Origin: Rhizobium sp. NXC14
GTDB taxonomy: Bacteria; Pseudomonadota; Alphaproteobacteria; Rhizobiales; Rhizobiaceae
Length of the DNA stretch: 64,000 nt
Assembly (NCBI RefSeq): GCF_002117485.1
Contig: NZ_CP021032.1
Coordinates: 558,001-622,000 of the forward strand
Direction: 5' to 3'
Position numbers and translations under genes: made by a program. Positions 9,605-19,009 of the stretch are shown in pieces. The first letter of the stretch is position 1. Each line of letters begins with the position of its first letter. The notes under the pieces are model-generated. The model had not been told where the DNA came from and ran no database searches. It saw only the letters and a program-made list of their open reading frames with translations.

Positions 9605-9697
9605 ATAGCGCCAACCGGACATCAGTGAGTCAAGCCCGAGGATGGCGGAGAGTGGGGTTGGCCTTGTCGCCAAACCACAGCATCTAACCTGCCAAAC

Positions 9698-10267
9698 TCA
9701 CTCAGTCATAGAAGCATCAAGGCTCTGGTTCAACGCCAGAACATTGACGGTAGGTTCTCCCAAAAATCCGAGTTCGCGGTCCCGGACGGCGCCGTCGACC
9801 AGCGCCTTGATCTTCGCCTCGTCGATGTTGCGTGCCTTGGCGACGCGCGCCACCTGGAAGTAGGCGGCCTCCGGCGAAATATCAGGATCGAGCCCGCTGC
9901 CGGACGCGGTGACGAGGTCGGCCGGCACCTTGGCGTTTGGGTTGGCCGCCTTGGCTGTTTCGTAGTCGCCCTTTACGCGGTCGATCAGTTTCTGGCTGGT
10001 CGGGCCGAGGTTCGAGCCGCCGGAGGCGGCGGCATTGTAGCCATCGCCGGCGGCCGAGGGACGGCCGTGGAAATACTTGTCGCTGGTGAACGCCTGGCCG
10101 ATCAGCCTCGAGCCGATCAGCTGACCGTTCTGCTCGATCAGGCTGCCATTCGCCTGGGTCGGGAAGAGCGCCTGGGCCGCTCCCGTCATGGCGAGCGGAT
10201 AAAGCAGGCCCGTGATGGCTGTAGTGGCAACGATCATAACGACGGCCGGGCGAAGTTGTTTCAACAT
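9698..10267 (-). CDS. kdpC: Potassium-transporting ATPase subunit KdpC
   Basis: This 189-residue accessory subunit of the Kdp potassium pump has one N-terminal membrane helix (about 8-30, [20 protein letters not shown]). The periplasmic domain carries the conserved [18 protein letters not shown] and [14 protein letters not shown] segments. KdpC stabilises the KdpA-KdpB complex. The gene starts 21 bases after the kdpB stop, with AGGAGC before the ATG. Length is normal for the family. Confidence 0.95.
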   Translation of the reverse strand: MLKQLRPAVVMIVATTAITGLLYPLAMTGAAQALFPTQANGSLIEQNGQLIGSRLIGQAFTSDKYFHGRPSAAGDGYNAAASGGSNLGPTSQKLIDRVKGDYETAKAANPNAKVPADLVTASGSGLDPDISPEAAYFQVARVAKARNIDEAKIKALVDGAVRDRELGFLGEPTVNVLALNQSLDASMTE

Positions 10268-10288
10268 TGTTCTTAGCTCCTAGAGATG

Positions 10289-12346
10289 TCAGGCGAGACG
10301 GAGGGCCGCGACGGCCATGTCGATCGCCTTGATGCCGATGAAGGGAACCACAATGCCGCCGAGGCCGTAGATCAGCAGGTTGCGTGACAGAAGCGCGCCA
10401 GCGCCGATCGGACGGTAACGCACACCCTTCAGCGACAGCGGGATCAGCGCGATGATGATCAACGCGTTGAAGATGATCGCCGAAAGGATGGCGCTCTGCG
10501 GAGTCGAAAGCCCCATGATGTTGAGGATGCCGAGCTGCGGGTAGAAGGTCAGGAACATCGCGGGGATGATGGCGAAATACTTGGCGATGTCGTTGGCGAT
10601 CGAGAAGGTCGTCAGCGCGCCGCGTGTCATCAACAGTTGCTTGCCGATTTCGACGATCTCGATGAGCTTCGTCGGGTCCGAGTCGAGATCGACCATGTTG
10701 CCGGCCTCGCGGGCTGCGACGGTGCCGGTGTTCATAGCAACGCCGACGTCGGCCTGGGCCAGCGCCGGGGCATCGTTGGTTCCGTCGCCGCACATGGCGA
10801 CGAGCTTGCCCTTGGCCTGTTCCTCGCGCATCAGCGCCAGCTTCATCTCGGGTGTTGCCTGGGCAAGGAAGTCGTCGACGCCGGCTTCGGCGGCGATGGC
10901 CGCTGCTGTCAGCGGATTGTCGCCTGTTATCATGACGGTACGGATGCCCATGCGGCGAAGCTCGGTGAAGCGTTCGCGGATGCCGCCCTTGACGATGTCC
11001 TTCAGCTGGATGATCCCGAGCAACCTGCCGTCGCGAGCAACGGCGAGCGGCGTGCCGCCTGACTTGGCGACCTCGTCCGATATCGACTGCAGCTCGCGCA
11101 ACAGCTCGTTGCCATTCTTCGAGGGGGCGTCGCCTTTGACATAGGCGAGCACCGTATCGACCGCGCCTTTGCGGATCGAAGCGCCTTCGAGATCGACGCC
11201 GCTCATGCGGGTCTGGGCGGTGAAAGGCACGAAGCTGGCCTTGAGACTCGCCATGTCGCGGCCGCGGATCGCATATTTCTCCTTGGCGAGCACGACGATC
11301 GAACGGCCTTCCGGCGTTTCGTCGGCAAGCGAGGCGAGTTGCGCGGCATCAGCGAGCTCCTGCTCGGAGACGCCGCGCACCGGGTGGAAGGCCGTCGCCT
11401 GGCGATTGCCGAGCGTGATCGTGCCGGTCTTATCGAGCAGCAGCGTGTCGACGTCGCCGGCCGCTTCCACGGCACGGCCGGACATGGCAAGCACGTTGAA
11501 GCGGACGAGCCGGTCCATGCCGGCAATGCCGATCGCCGACAAGAGCGCACCGATCGTCGTCGGGATCAGGGTGACGAAAAGCGCGACGAGCACGATGATC
11601 GGGATCGAGCCGCCGGCATAGATGGCAAAGCTCGGGATCGTCGCCGTCGCCAGCACGAAGATCAGCGTCATGCCGGCGAGCAGGATGTTGAGCGCGATCT
11701 CGTTCGGCGTCTTCTGGCGCTGCGCGCCTTCGACCAGCGAAATCATCCGGTCGAGGAAGGTGGAGCCGGCCGCCGCTGTGATGCGCACGCGGATCCAGTC
11801 GGAGAGCACCTGCGTGCCGCCGGTCACCGCCGAGCGGTCGCCGCCGGATTCACGGATGACGGGAGCGGATTCACCTGTGATCGCCGCTTCGTTGACGGAG
11901 GCGACCCCTTCGATGACTTCGCCGTCCGAAGGGATGATGTCGCCGGCTTCGACCAGCACGATATCGCCGACCTTGAGGCTGGTGCCCGGCACCACGCGGT
12001 AGCCGCCGCCGTTGGCTGTCAGCAGCTTGGCCTGGGTTTCGGTGCGCGCCTTGCGCAGCGAATCTGCCTGCGCCTTGCCACGGCCTTCGGCGACGGCCTC
12101 GGCGAAATTGGCAAAGAGCACGGTGAACCAGAGCCAGAGATTGATCTGGAAAGAGAAACCGAGATTGCCGTTGCCGGTGATGAGGTCGCGCAGGAAGAGC
12201 ACGGTGGTCAGCACCGAAACAGTGGCCACGACAAACATGACGGGATTTCTGGCAAGGGCGCGCGGGTCGAGCTTCTTGAAGGCGGCGCCGACGGCCGGAA
12301 TAAGGATGCGAGAATCGATAATGCTCGCGGATTTTGCCTGGCTCAT
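10289..12346 (-). CDS. kdpB: Potassium-transporting P-type ATPase catalytic subunit KdpB
   Basis: This 685-residue P-type ATPase subunit hydrolyses ATP to drive potassium through KdpA. It has the actuator motif TGES at 157-160, the phosphorylated Asp305 in DKTGT, a nucleotide-binding domain, the hinge [10 protein letters not shown], and hydrophobic segments around 35-85, 220-280 and 575-680. Ser160 sits where the inhibitory phosphoserine of E. coli KdpB (Ser162 in TGES) is found, so the same shut-off could operate; that is inference. The gene lies 64 bases after kdpA and 21 before kdpC in the same transcript. Confidence 0.97.
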   Translation of the reverse strand: MSQAKSASIIDSRILIPAVGAAFKKLDPRALARNPVMFVVATVSVLTTVLFLRDLITGNGNLGFSFQINLWLWFTVLFANFAEAVAEGRGKAQADSLRKARTETQAKLLTANGGGYRVVPGTSLKVGDIVLVEAGDIIPSDGEVIEGVASVNEAAITGESAPVIRESGGDRSAVTGGTQVLSDWIRVRITAAAGSTFLDRMISLVEGAQRQKTPNEIALNILLAGMTLIFVLATATIPSFAIYAGGSIPIIVLVALFVTLIPTTIGALLSAIGIAGMDRLVRFNVLAMSGRAVEAAGDVDTLLLDKTGTITLGNRQATAFHPVRGVSEQELADAAQLASLADETPEGRSIVVLAKEKYAIRGRDMASLKASFVPFTAQTRMSGVDLEGASIRKGAVDTVLAYVKGDAPSKNGNELLRELQSISDEVAKSGGTPLAVARDGRLLGIIQLKDIVKGGIRERFTELRRMGIRTVMITGDNPLTAAAIAAEAGVDDFLAQATPEMKLALMREEQAKGKLVAMCGDGTNDAPALAQADVGVAMNTGTVAAREAGNMVDLDSDPTKLIEIVEIGKQLLMTRGALTTFSIANDIAKYFAIIPAMFLTFYPQLGILNIMGLSTPQSAILSAIIFNALIIIALIPLSLKGVRYRPIGAGALLSRNLLIYGLGGIVVPFIGIKAIDMAVAALRLA

Positions 12347-12410
12347 AAGAGGCTCCAGCTTTGAAACGAGGACGACAACGAAACCTGGGGATGTGGGTTA
12401 CGGCATCGCC

Positions 12411-14114
12411 TCAGAAGCTCTGTCCGGCGATCGCGACGAGGTGTTCGACGATTGGACCGAGGGCCAGCGCCGGGAAGAAGGTCAGGCCGCCGACGATCAG
12501 GATCGTGCCGATCAGCAGGCCGACGAAGAGCGGACCGTCGGTCGGAAAAGTGCCTGCCGAGGCCGGAACCGTCTTCTTGGCGGTGAGCGAACCGGCGATG
12601 GCGAGCGCCGGGATCATGACCAGGAACCGGCCGGCAAGCATTCCGATTCCAAGCGTAACATTGTACCAGGGCGTATTGCCTGTGAGACCGCCGAAGGCCG
12701 AACCGTTGTTGGCCGCCGCCGAGGTGTAGGCATAGAGGATCTCGGAGAAGCCGTGCGGTCCAGGAGTGCCGACCGAGGCGACAGCGGAGGGCAGCACCGT
12801 GGCTATGGCGGTAAAAACAAGCATGGCGAGCGGCAGGCAGAGGATGGCGAGAACGGCCATCTTCATTTCCTTCGCCTCGATCTTCTTGCCGAGATATTCC
12901 GGTGTACGCCCGACCATCAGCCCGGCGACGAAGACGGCGACGATGATGAGCAGCAGGATGCCATAGAAGCCGGCGCCGACACCGCCGACAATGATTTCGC
13001 CGAGCTGCATGTTGATCAGCGGAATGAGGCCGCCGAGCGCGGTGAAGCTGCCATGCATGGCGTTGACGGCGCCACAGGAGGCGGCGGTGGTGATGACGGC
13101 GAAGAGCGAGGACAGCGCGACGCCGAAGCGGACTTCTTTCCCCTCCATATTGCCGTCGGCGAGGCCAAAGCCATGCATCAGCGGATTGCCGGCCGCTTCG
13201 GCCCAATAGGTGATTCCGACGCCGACGACGAACAGCGCGCCCATCGAGGCCAGAATCGCCCAGCCCTGGCGCTGGTTGCCAACCATGCGGCCGAAGACGT
13301 TGGTCAGAGCCGCACCGATCGCGAAGATCGAAACCATCTGGATGAGGTTGGAAATCGCATCGGGATTTTCGAACGGATGGGCCGAATTGGCGTTGAAGAA
13401 GCCGCCGCCATTGGTGCCGAGCATCTTGATGGCGAGCTGCGAGGCGACCGGGCCGAGCGCGATCGTCTGCTTGCCGCCTTCGAGAGTCGTCGCGTCGACA
13501 TAGGGCCCGAGCGTCTGCGGTACGCCGAGATAGACGAAGACGAGCGTCAGCACGATGCAGATCGGCAGCAGGATGTAGAGCGTGCCGCGGATCATATCGA
13601 CCCAGAAATTGCCGATCGCCTTGCCAGACGCCCGTGCGAAAGCACGGATGAAGGCGACGGCGATGGCCATGCCGGTGGCGGCGGACAGGAAATTCTGCAC
13701 CGTGAAGCCGGCCATCTGCGTCAGATACGACATGGTGCTTTCGCCGCCGTAGTTCTGCCAGTTGGTATTGGTGGGAAAGCTGACGGCGGTGTTGAAGGAA
13801 AGGTCGGGCGGAACAGCGGCCATGCCGGCCGGATTATAGGGCAGAACGCCCTGCAGGCGCATCAACGCGTAGAGGAGGAGGACGCCGAGAAGGTTGAACA
13901 TCAGCATCGCCAAGGCATAGGAGGTCCAATGCTGCTCCTCGCCTTCGCCGGTGCCGGCCATACGGTAAAGTCCGCGTTCGATCGGGACGAAGACGGGCGA
14001 GAGGAACGTTCGCTCGCCGTTATAGACGCGCGTCATATAGCCGCCGAGCGGTTTGACGAGCAAAAGGACGATCCCGCAATAGAGCAGGATCTGAAGCCAT
14101 CCGTTGAGGGTCAT
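12411..14114 (-). CDS. kdpA: Potassium channel subunit KdpA
   Basis: This 567-residue multi-spanning inner-membrane subunit forms the selective potassium path of the Kdp pump and is related to Trk/Ktr channels. Filter-like glycine segments are visible, including [52 protein letters not shown] and NNGSAFGGL. Length is close to the usual 557-580. It follows kdpF by 64 bases. A 733-residue open frame on the opposite strand is a composition artefact. Confidence 0.97.
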   Translation of the reverse strand: MTLNGWLQILLYCGIVLLLVKPLGGYMTRVYNGERTFLSPVFVPIERGLYRMAGTGEGEEQHWTSYALAMLMFNLLGVLLLYALMRLQGVLPYNPAGMAAVPPDLSFNTAVSFPTNTNWQNYGGESTMSYLTQMAGFTVQNFLSAATGMAIAVAFIRAFARASGKAIGNFWVDMIRGTLYILLPICIVLTLVFVYLGVPQTLGPYVDATTLEGGKQTIALGPVASQLAIKMLGTNGGGFFNANSAHPFENPDAISNLIQMVSIFAIGAALTNVFGRMVGNQRQGWAILASMGALFVVGVGITYWAEAAGNPLMHGFGLADGNMEGKEVRFGVALSSLFAVITTAASCGAVNAMHGSFTALGGLIPLINMQLGEIIVGGVGAGFYGILLLIIVAVFVAGLMVGRTPEYLGKKIEAKEMKMAVLAILCLPLAMLVFTAIATVLPSAVASVGTPGPHGFSEILYAYTSAAANNGSAFGGLTGNTPWYNVTLGIGMLAGRFLVMIPALAIAGSLTAKKTVPASAGTFPTDGPLFVGLLIGTILIVGGLTFFPALALGPIVEHLVAIAGQSF

Positions 14115-14178
14115 GGAGCTAAAACTTTCAATACCCGGCTGGTTCTCGGTCGCGCAGCGCGGCCTCGCAAGCGCCGGT

Positions 14179-14268
14179 TCAGAAGCGTTCTGGGCGTAAG
14201 AGAGCGTAGGTGAGGTAAACGGTGAGAAACACGGTTACGGCGCCGCTCAGGACATAATCGAGGGTCAT
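14179..14268 (-). CDS. kdpF: Kdp complex small subunit KdpF
   Basis: This 29-residue single-helix membrane peptide ([20 protein letters not shown] then YALLRPERF) fits the known KdpF pattern of a short hydrophobic helix ending in a LL-x-PE-R/K-F tail. KdpF stabilises the KdpABC complex in the membrane. GGAGAAG lies about 6 bases before the ATG, and kdpA follows after 64 bases. It is too short for ordinary gene finders. Confidence 0.85.
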   Translation of the reverse strand: MTLDYVLSGAVTVFLTVYLTYALLRPERF

Positions 14269-14280
14269 CGTCGCTTCTCC

Positions 14281-14361
14281 TTAGAGCTTGTCGCAGGCTG
14301 CGACATAGGCAAAGCACAGCGCGAAGAATAGGATCGCTGTGCCGAGCAGAATGGTATCCAT
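14281..14361 (-). CDS. 26-residue membrane peptide heading the kdp operon
   Basis: The frame encodes MDTILLGTAILFFALCFAYV followed by AACDKL: one hydrophobic helix and a short polar tail with a Cys. An ATG immediately before it (14364) would add one Met. It ends 12 bases before the kdpF start on the same strand, so it is probably the first cistron of the kdp operon. The helix length and the position beside KdpF suggest a second small pump-associated or regulatory membrane peptide. I recall similar peptides ahead of kdpF in other alphaproteobacteria, but cannot check this. No clear ribosome site is visible. Confidence 0.55.
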   Translation of the reverse strand: MDTILLGTAILFFALCFAYVAACDKL

Positions 14362-14521
14362 CATGATCGTGACTCATGTTGTTCTTGTTGGAGTCAGACA
14401 AGACAAAGGGCCGCCGCCGTTGGAGACTGCCTTTTATGCTTTCTGGCGTGGAGAGGATCCTTCGATCTCTCGGGCACCAATATGGAGCCGGAGCGCATAA
14501 AGGTTCGAGACGGCCGAAACC

Positions 14522-14548
14522 GCATCAATATAAAAATCTTATAAATGC
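14522..14548 (-). promoter_or_regulatory. T-rich element upstream of kdp, possible KdpE site
   Basis: Read on the minus strand this is an AT-rich tract with two TTTATA blocks, bounded by GCAT and ATGC, about 160 bases before the first kdp cistron. E. coli KdpE binds a T-rich element upstream of kdpF, so this is the best local candidate. The remaining 230 bases between kdp and the CopC-like gene show nothing else recognisable. Confidence 0.25.
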
Positions 14549-14595
14549 TTTCAGGCCGCTGCAGCGGGAACGAGAGCAGGGCGCGATCTTGAAAT

Positions 14596-14958
14596 TCAAG
14601 GGTCGACCCGGAACTGGTAGCGGCCTTCGGCGCTGCGGCCGTCCATCGAGAGGACGCGCCAGTCGAGGGTATAGAGGCCGGGCGCCATTGCGGGATCGAG
14701 AGGGATCTTGAATATGGATCCTTCGGGGCCGGAGAGGAACGGCTTGCCGAGGGGGAGCGCCCTGCCTTGGGCATCGAGCAAGGTGGCGGTCGAGCGGGCA
14801 AGATCGACGGGACCGCTGAAGGTAAGCTCGACATTGGCCGGCACGAGCTCTTCTTCCTGCTGCTGCGAGGGCAGAGATGCTTGTTCGAGGGCCGCGGCCG
14901 CCTGGTTGCCGGCGAAAAGAAGGGATGCGAACAGGCAGAATGACACGACCGACTTCAT
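14596..14958 (-). CDS. CopC-domain periplasmic protein lacking the usual copper ligands
   Basis: This 120-residue protein has a signal peptide (KSVVSFCLFASLLFAG, cleaved near QAAAA). Its beta-sandwich matches the CopC/YobA family: VELTFSGPVDLARSTATLLD, then PLDPAMAPGLYTLDWRVLS and DGRSAEGRYQFRV. Start 14958 has AGGAAGG 7 bases upstream. CopC proteins normally begin the mature chain with a His and have DGH in the late loop, both copper ligands. Here the mature start is ALEQA and the loop reads DGR, so copper binding at the classical site is doubtful. No CopD or CopA gene is adjacent. Confidence 0.75.
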   Translation of the reverse strand: MKSVVSFCLFASLLFAGNQAAAALEQASLPSQQQEEELVPANVELTFSGPVDLARSTATLLDAQGRALPLGKPFLSGPEGSIFKIPLDPAMAPGLYTLDWRVLSMDGRSAEGRYQFRVDP

Positions 14959-15035
14959 GATGGCCTTCCTATATTGCCGAGCCATTGGCGCCGGGAGCCG
15001 TCATGCTCCCGCCACGCCGTGCGGGCTGCATGCTA

Positions 15036-15218
15036 TCAACGCTGCCGGGGGCGATTTCGATCCCGCGTCCGCAGAATGACGCCCATTGGCTGCCCCGGGT
15101 TGTCTCTGCGAAGGGCGGCGTTCAAATCGGCCACCAGTCTGCGCCAGAATTTTCGAAGCGGTCTAAGCATCCTCTGGGAAAGCCGGCTTCCGCCGACATT
15201 GTCGTTATCATGCTTCAT
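15036..15218 (-). CDS. Small basic hypothetical protein
   Basis: A 60-residue frame begins MKHDNDNVGG and continues Arg/Lys-rich (RMLRPLRKFWRRL, ending RDRNRPRQR). GGGAAGG sits about 9 bases before the ATG at 15218, better than the upstream in-frame ATG at 15251. It is on the same strand as, and 78 bases before, the CopC-like gene. The DNDN-type start is common among short rhizobial hypotheticals. No function is recognised, and it could be a spurious frame. The rest of the 14959-15453 gap shows no other supported feature. Confidence 0.35.
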   Translation of the reverse strand: MKHDNDNVGGSRLSQRMLRPLRKFWRRLVADLNAALRRDNPGQPMGVILRTRDRNRPRQR

Positions 15219-15453
15219 CACTTGTCGCCTTCCCGCCTTGCCGTGGCTCACGAGTAAGACTGTACCGCGCGCTGTGCTCTTCCGGAATCATACGGAGGTT
15301 TATCGGCGCTTATCTTTCGGGCTACGCACATGAGCATTTCGTCGCGTGATGGGCAAAAGCTTACTCAGGCGGTTGAATCGAAGCGCCCTGCGGTCTTATA
15401 GTCGCCTCAACGGCACCTCTGAATCTTCGGGGCCATAGGGAAGGAAACCGACA

Positions 15454-16495
15454 ATGACCAAAGTCCGTGCGCTGGTGCTGGAGCGCCAGCATGAGCTTGC
15501 GTTGCGCGATATCGATCTGCCGCTGGAGACAGGGCCAGGGCAGGTGAGGATCAAAATTCATACTGTCGGCGTCTGCGGTTCGGACGTTCATTATTACACC
15601 CACGGCAAGATCGGCCCGTTCGTCGTCAACGCGCCGATGGTGCTCGGCCATGTGGCGGTCGGCACGGTGGTCGAGGTCGGGGCCGGTGTGACACATCTGA
15701 AAATCGGCGACCGTGTCTGCATGGAGCCCGGCATTCCCGATCCGAACTCGAAGGCGAGCAGGCTCGGCATGTACAATATCGATCCTGCCGTCAGCTTCTG
15801 GGCGACACCGCCAATCCATGGCGTACTGACGCCCGAAGTGGTGCATCCGGCCAACTATACTTTCAAGCTGCCCGACAATGTCAGCTTCGCGGAAGGCGCG
15901 ATGGTGGAACCCTTTGCCGTCGGCATGCAGGCGGCAGCCAAGGCGAAGATCGCGCCCGGCGATACTGCCGTCGTGCTCGGCGCCGGGCCGATCGGCACGA
16001 TGGTCGCGATTGCCGCTCTTGCCGGCGGCTGCGCTCGCGCGATCGTTGCCGATCTCGCCCAGCCGAAGCTCGATATATCCGCGCAATATCAGGGTGTCAT
16101 CCCGGTCAACATCCGCGAGAAGAACCTGGCCGAAGAGGTCGTCGGCTGACCGACGGCTGGGGTGCGGATGTCGTCTTCGAATGCTCCGGGTCGCCGAAGG
16201 CCTGGGAGACGATCGTGGCGCTGCCGCGCCCGGGCGGTGTCATCGTCGCCGTCGGCCTGCCGGTGAACCCGATCGGCTTCGACGTCTCGATGGCCTCCAC
16301 CAAGGAAATCCGCATCGAAACGGTGTTCCGCTATGCTCACCAATATGAGCGGTCGATCGCATTGCTCGGTTCGGGCCGGGTCGATCTGAAGCCGCTGATC
16401 TCCGAGACGTTCAAGTTCGAAGATTCGGTCAAGGCATTCGACCGCGCCGTCGAGGCCGGCCGAGCGACGTGAAGCTGCAGATCGTGATGGAATAG
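15454..16495 (+). pseudogene. Xylitol/sorbitol-type dehydrogenase, broken by two frameshifts
   Basis: The frame starts well (GGAAGG before ATG 15454) as a medium-chain zinc alcohol dehydrogenase of the polyol type: [30 protein letters not shown] and cofactor loop [10 protein letters not shown]. It stops at 16149 in LAEEVVG, but the family sequence resumes in another frame at GWGADVVFECSG and runs to about 16465. A second shift is then needed to reach DVKLQIVME and the natural stop at 16495. The usual GHE of the catalytic zinc site reads GHV (residues 66-68). Two one-base-type shifts plus a lost active-site Glu argue for a decayed gene. Sequencing error could explain the shifts but not the GHV. 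It would have oxidised xylitol or a similar polyol with NAD. Confidence 0.8.
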
Positions 16496-16509
16496 GCGCC
16501 GCAGAGCCT

Positions 16510-17079
16510 TTACGGATGCCTGCTGCTTGGTTTCATCCTGCGAAAGAGTAGAGCCGCGGCTGCGACGACAGCGGCGGCCGCGACGGCGATCAGCAGATGC
16601 CGATGCAGCGGAAGGTGGCCCAGTATCTGCTGGATGCCGTTGCCGAACAGATAACCAAGTGCTGTGAAGAGCTGCCCCCACACCAGAGCGGCTACCGCAT
16701 TCAGGATGACGAATTTACCGGTCGTTATCCGCGTCGTGCCAATGACGATCGGGCTGATCGTGCGCAAGCCGACGAGAAAACGGAACGCCAGGATGAAGCC
16801 GGTCTGATATTCTTCCAGCAGCCGTGTCGCACGGGCGAGCGCGGGTCGTTCCATCAGCCGGCGGACGGGAGCCCATTGCCCAGCATAGCGGCCGGCGAAG
16901 AACCAGAACTGATCGCCGGCGAAGGAGCCTGCGACGGCCGCGAGCGACGCCGACCAATAGGACAGCAGCCCCCGGTGGGAAATCACGCCACCGAGAAAAG
17001 CCGCCGTTTCGCCCTCGAAGGCGGCGCCCAGAAAGATCGCCAGCAGCCCATAATTTTCGATCAGCAGTTCGATGGACAC
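16510..17079 (-). CDS. DedA-family membrane protein
   Basis: This 189-residue integral membrane protein has the DedA/VTT fold signatures: an N-terminal re-entrant segment (FLGAAFEGETAAFLGGV), GSFAGDQFWFFAGRYAG, and the Arg-bearing FRFLVGLRTISPIVIGTTRI followed by GQLFTALGYLFG. The family includes undecaprenyl-phosphate and phospholipid flippases at the inner membrane. It starts 12 bases after the flavoprotein stop, as the last gene of a three-gene minus-strand operon. The substrate cannot be told from sequence. Confidence 0.85.
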   Translation of the reverse strand: MSIELLIENYGLLAIFLGAAFEGETAAFLGGVISHRGLLSYWSASLAAVAGSFAGDQFWFFAGRYAGQWAPVRRLMERPALARATRLLEEYQTGFILAFRFLVGLRTISPIVIGTTRITTGKFVILNAVAALVWGQLFTALGYLFGNGIQQILGHLPLHRHLLIAVAAAAVVAAAALLFRRMKPSSRHP

Positions 17080-17091
17080 GCGTTCCTGGCC

Positions 17092-18453
17092 TTAAACCGG
17101 CTTCAAATCCCCAAGCAGTGTCGGAATCAGCTCCGACACTGTCGGATGGATCGGCACCGACCATTTCAGTGCGGGATAGGTGGTTCCGGCATTCATCGCA
17201 TCGATCAGGCCATGGATCACCTCGTCGCCTTCGATGCCGAGGATCGCCGCGCCGAGGATCTCTTTGGTCTCGGCATCGGCAATCACCTTCATGAAGCCGT
17301 TGGTCTCGCCGCGTTCATTGGCGCGGCCGACGCGGCTCATCGGCCGGGTCGAGACCATGATCCTGCGGCCGGATGCACGCGCCTGCTTCTCCGTCATGCC
17401 GACGCGACCGAGCGGCGGGTCGATATAGAGCGCATAGGCCGGGATGCGGCTCGAGACCTTGCGGTCGTCGCCATCGAGGAGGTTGGCGGCGGCGATCTCG
17501 AAATCATTGTAGGAGGTATGGGTGAAGGCGCCGCGGCCGTTGCAGTCGCCGAGCGCAAAGATGCCCTCGACATTGGTGGCAAGCTTGTCGTCGACGGTGA
17601 TGTAGCCGCGCTTGTCGGTCGCCACGCCGGCGGCACCGAGGCCGAGGTCGTCGGTATTCGGTTGGCGGCCGGTGGCGATCAGAACATGGCTTGCTTCAAT
17701 CTTCGCCGCGCCGGCGGTGACGCTCACTACGCTTCCGTTTCGGACAAAGGCGATGTCGCCGGCATCGGTATGAACCTCGATGCCTTCTGAGCGCAATATA
17801 TCGGCGATCGCGTCCGATATATCCTCGTCCTCGCGTGAAGCGAGCTTCGGGCCGTGCTCGATGACGCTGACTTCGGCGCCGAAGCGGCGATACATCTGCG
17901 CGAATTCCAGCCCGATATAGCTGCCGCCGATCACCGCAAGGTGCCGCGGCAGCGTGTCAAGATGAATGATCGACGTGCTGGTGAGGTAATCGATATCGTC
18001 GATACCCGGCAGTTCGGGGATGACGGGCCGCGCGCCGACATTGAGGAAAATGCGCGGCGCCGTCAGTGTCTCGCCATTGACGCGGATGGTTTTCGCATCC
18101 TCGAAACGGGCATGGCCGTAGATCACGCTCATGCCCTCCATGCTGCCAAACCAGCCGATCAGGCCGTTGCGGGCATTCATCGTCACGGTTTCCGCCCGGG
18201 CTCTCACCACCTTCATGTCGATAGCGATTTCGCCGGGGATATTGACACCGTAGGCGGCACCACTTCTTGCGACATGGGCAGCGCGGGCGCTGGCGACCAG
18301 CGTCTTGGTCGGCATGCAGCCGGCATTGACGCAGGTGCCGCCCAGAAATTTGCGTTCGATCAGCGCTACCTTCATGCCCTTTTCGACCATGCGGGCGGCG
18401 AGGAACGGGCCGGCCTGGCCGGCGCCGATAACGATGGCGTCGAAGCTCTTCAT
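17092..18453 (-). CDS. FAD-dependent pyridine nucleotide-disulfide oxidoreductase, mercuric-reductase-like
   Basis: This 453-residue flavoprotein has an FAD-binding GAGQAG (10-15), the redox-active CVNAGC (Cys41, Cys46), an NAD(P)-binding VIGGSYIGLEFA (about 176), the FAD-contact ALGDCNGRGAFTHTSYND and the C-terminal HPTVSE with the His-Glu pair of this superfamily. It resembles the MerA/lipoamide dehydrogenase group but lacks the N-terminal MerP-like domain and the C-terminal vicinal Cys pair of true mercuric reductases. Mercury reduction is therefore unlikely. Its ATG overlaps the stop of the DUF4126 gene by 4 bases. The physiological disulfide substrate is unknown. Confidence 0.85.
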   Translation of the reverse strand: MKSFDAIVIGAGQAGPFLAARMVEKGMKVALIERKFLGGTCVNAGCMPTKTLVASARAAHVARSGAAYGVNIPGEIAIDMKVVRARAETVTMNARNGLIGWFGSMEGMSVIYGHARFEDAKTIRVNGETLTAPRIFLNVGARPVIPELPGIDDIDYLTSTSIIHLDTLPRHLAVIGGSYIGLEFAQMYRRFGAEVSVIEHGPKLASREDEDISDAIADILRSEGIEVHTDAGDIAFVRNGSVVSVTAGAAKIEASHVLIATGRQPNTDDLGLGAAGVATDKRGYITVDDKLATNVEGIFALGDCNGRGAFTHTSYNDFEIAAANLLDGDDRKVSSRIPAYALYIDPPLGRVGMTEKQARASGRRIMVSTRPMSRVGRANERGETNGFMKVIADAETKEILGAAILGIEGDEVIHGLIDAMNAGTTYPALKWSVPIHPTVSELIPTLLGDLKPV

Positions 18454-18911
18454 GATACGGCTCCCACGATTAATAGAGCGCCGACAACGGCAACGGCATC
18501 CTCGATGAGGGCGGCCGGCAGATCCTTGCCGAAGGCGGCGGCAAGCCTTGTGCGCAGGGCGGCGCCGCCATAGGTGCCGATGACGGCGCCGATCACCCCG
18601 GCGATCAGCCCGCCGAAAAGCAGGCTGCTGGCTGCGCCGATCGTGGCGCCGGCAAGTGCTCCCGTGACGATGCGGGCGCCGAACTGCATCGGCACCTTGC
18701 GTGACGGCGTCGACGGCAGCTGGTCGGTGATGAGTTCAACGATCGCGAGAAGGGTGAAAATCCAAGGCGTCCACCGGTAGCCCATGAAGGCAAGCGGCGT
18801 CTGCGACACGTCGAACCAGCCGAGCGCGGCGCCCCAGGCGACGGCGGCCGGCGCCGTCATGGCGCGAAGGCCAGAGATGACACCGATCACCAATGCAAGA
18901 AGCAGAAACAT
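18450..18911 (-). CDS. DUF4126-type membrane protein
   Basis: A start at 18911 gives 153 residues and is preferred because GAGGGGA lies about 7 bases upstream; an in-frame ATG at 18926 would add five residues. The protein opens FLLLALVIGVISGLRAMTAP and has glycine/alanine-rich hydrophobic segments (TGALAGATIGAASSLLFGG, GVIGAVIGTYGG) and an E-D pair near the C-terminus, matching the DUF4126 pattern. It is the first gene of the operon with the flavoprotein and DedA genes. Role unknown; inner-membrane location is clear. Confidence 0.75.
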   Translation of the reverse strand: MFLLLALVIGVISGLRAMTAPAAVAWGAALGWFDVSQTPLAFMGYRWTPWIFTLLAIVELITDQLPSTPSRKVPMQFGARIVTGALAGATIGAASSLLFGGLIAGVIGAVIGTYGGAALRTRLAAAFGKDLPAALIEDAVAVVGALLIVGAVS

Positions 18912-19009
18912 GCGCGATCCCCTCATTGCCGGCCGTGTGCCGCAGCCAGGGAAGGTCGCACATTGTCAGGCGCGTGGCAATTCGCCAGCGCTGACCGGCG
19001 CCGGGCAAC

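Noticed and set aside
12012..14213. 733-codon open frame on the plus strand
   Set aside because: It lies antisense to kdpA and the end of kdpB, whose motifs are complete. Its predicted product is a low-complexity Asp/Glu/Arg/His-rich chain typical of an antisense frame in GC-rich coding DNA.
14365..14595. Riboswitch upstream of the kdp operon
   Set aside because: I could not recognise any conserved riboswitch core or a terminator-antiterminator pair; only an AT-rich tract is visible.
17092..18453. Mercury resistance (MerA)
   Set aside because: The C-terminal Cys pair and MerP-like domain are absent and no merR, merT or merP gene is nearby.
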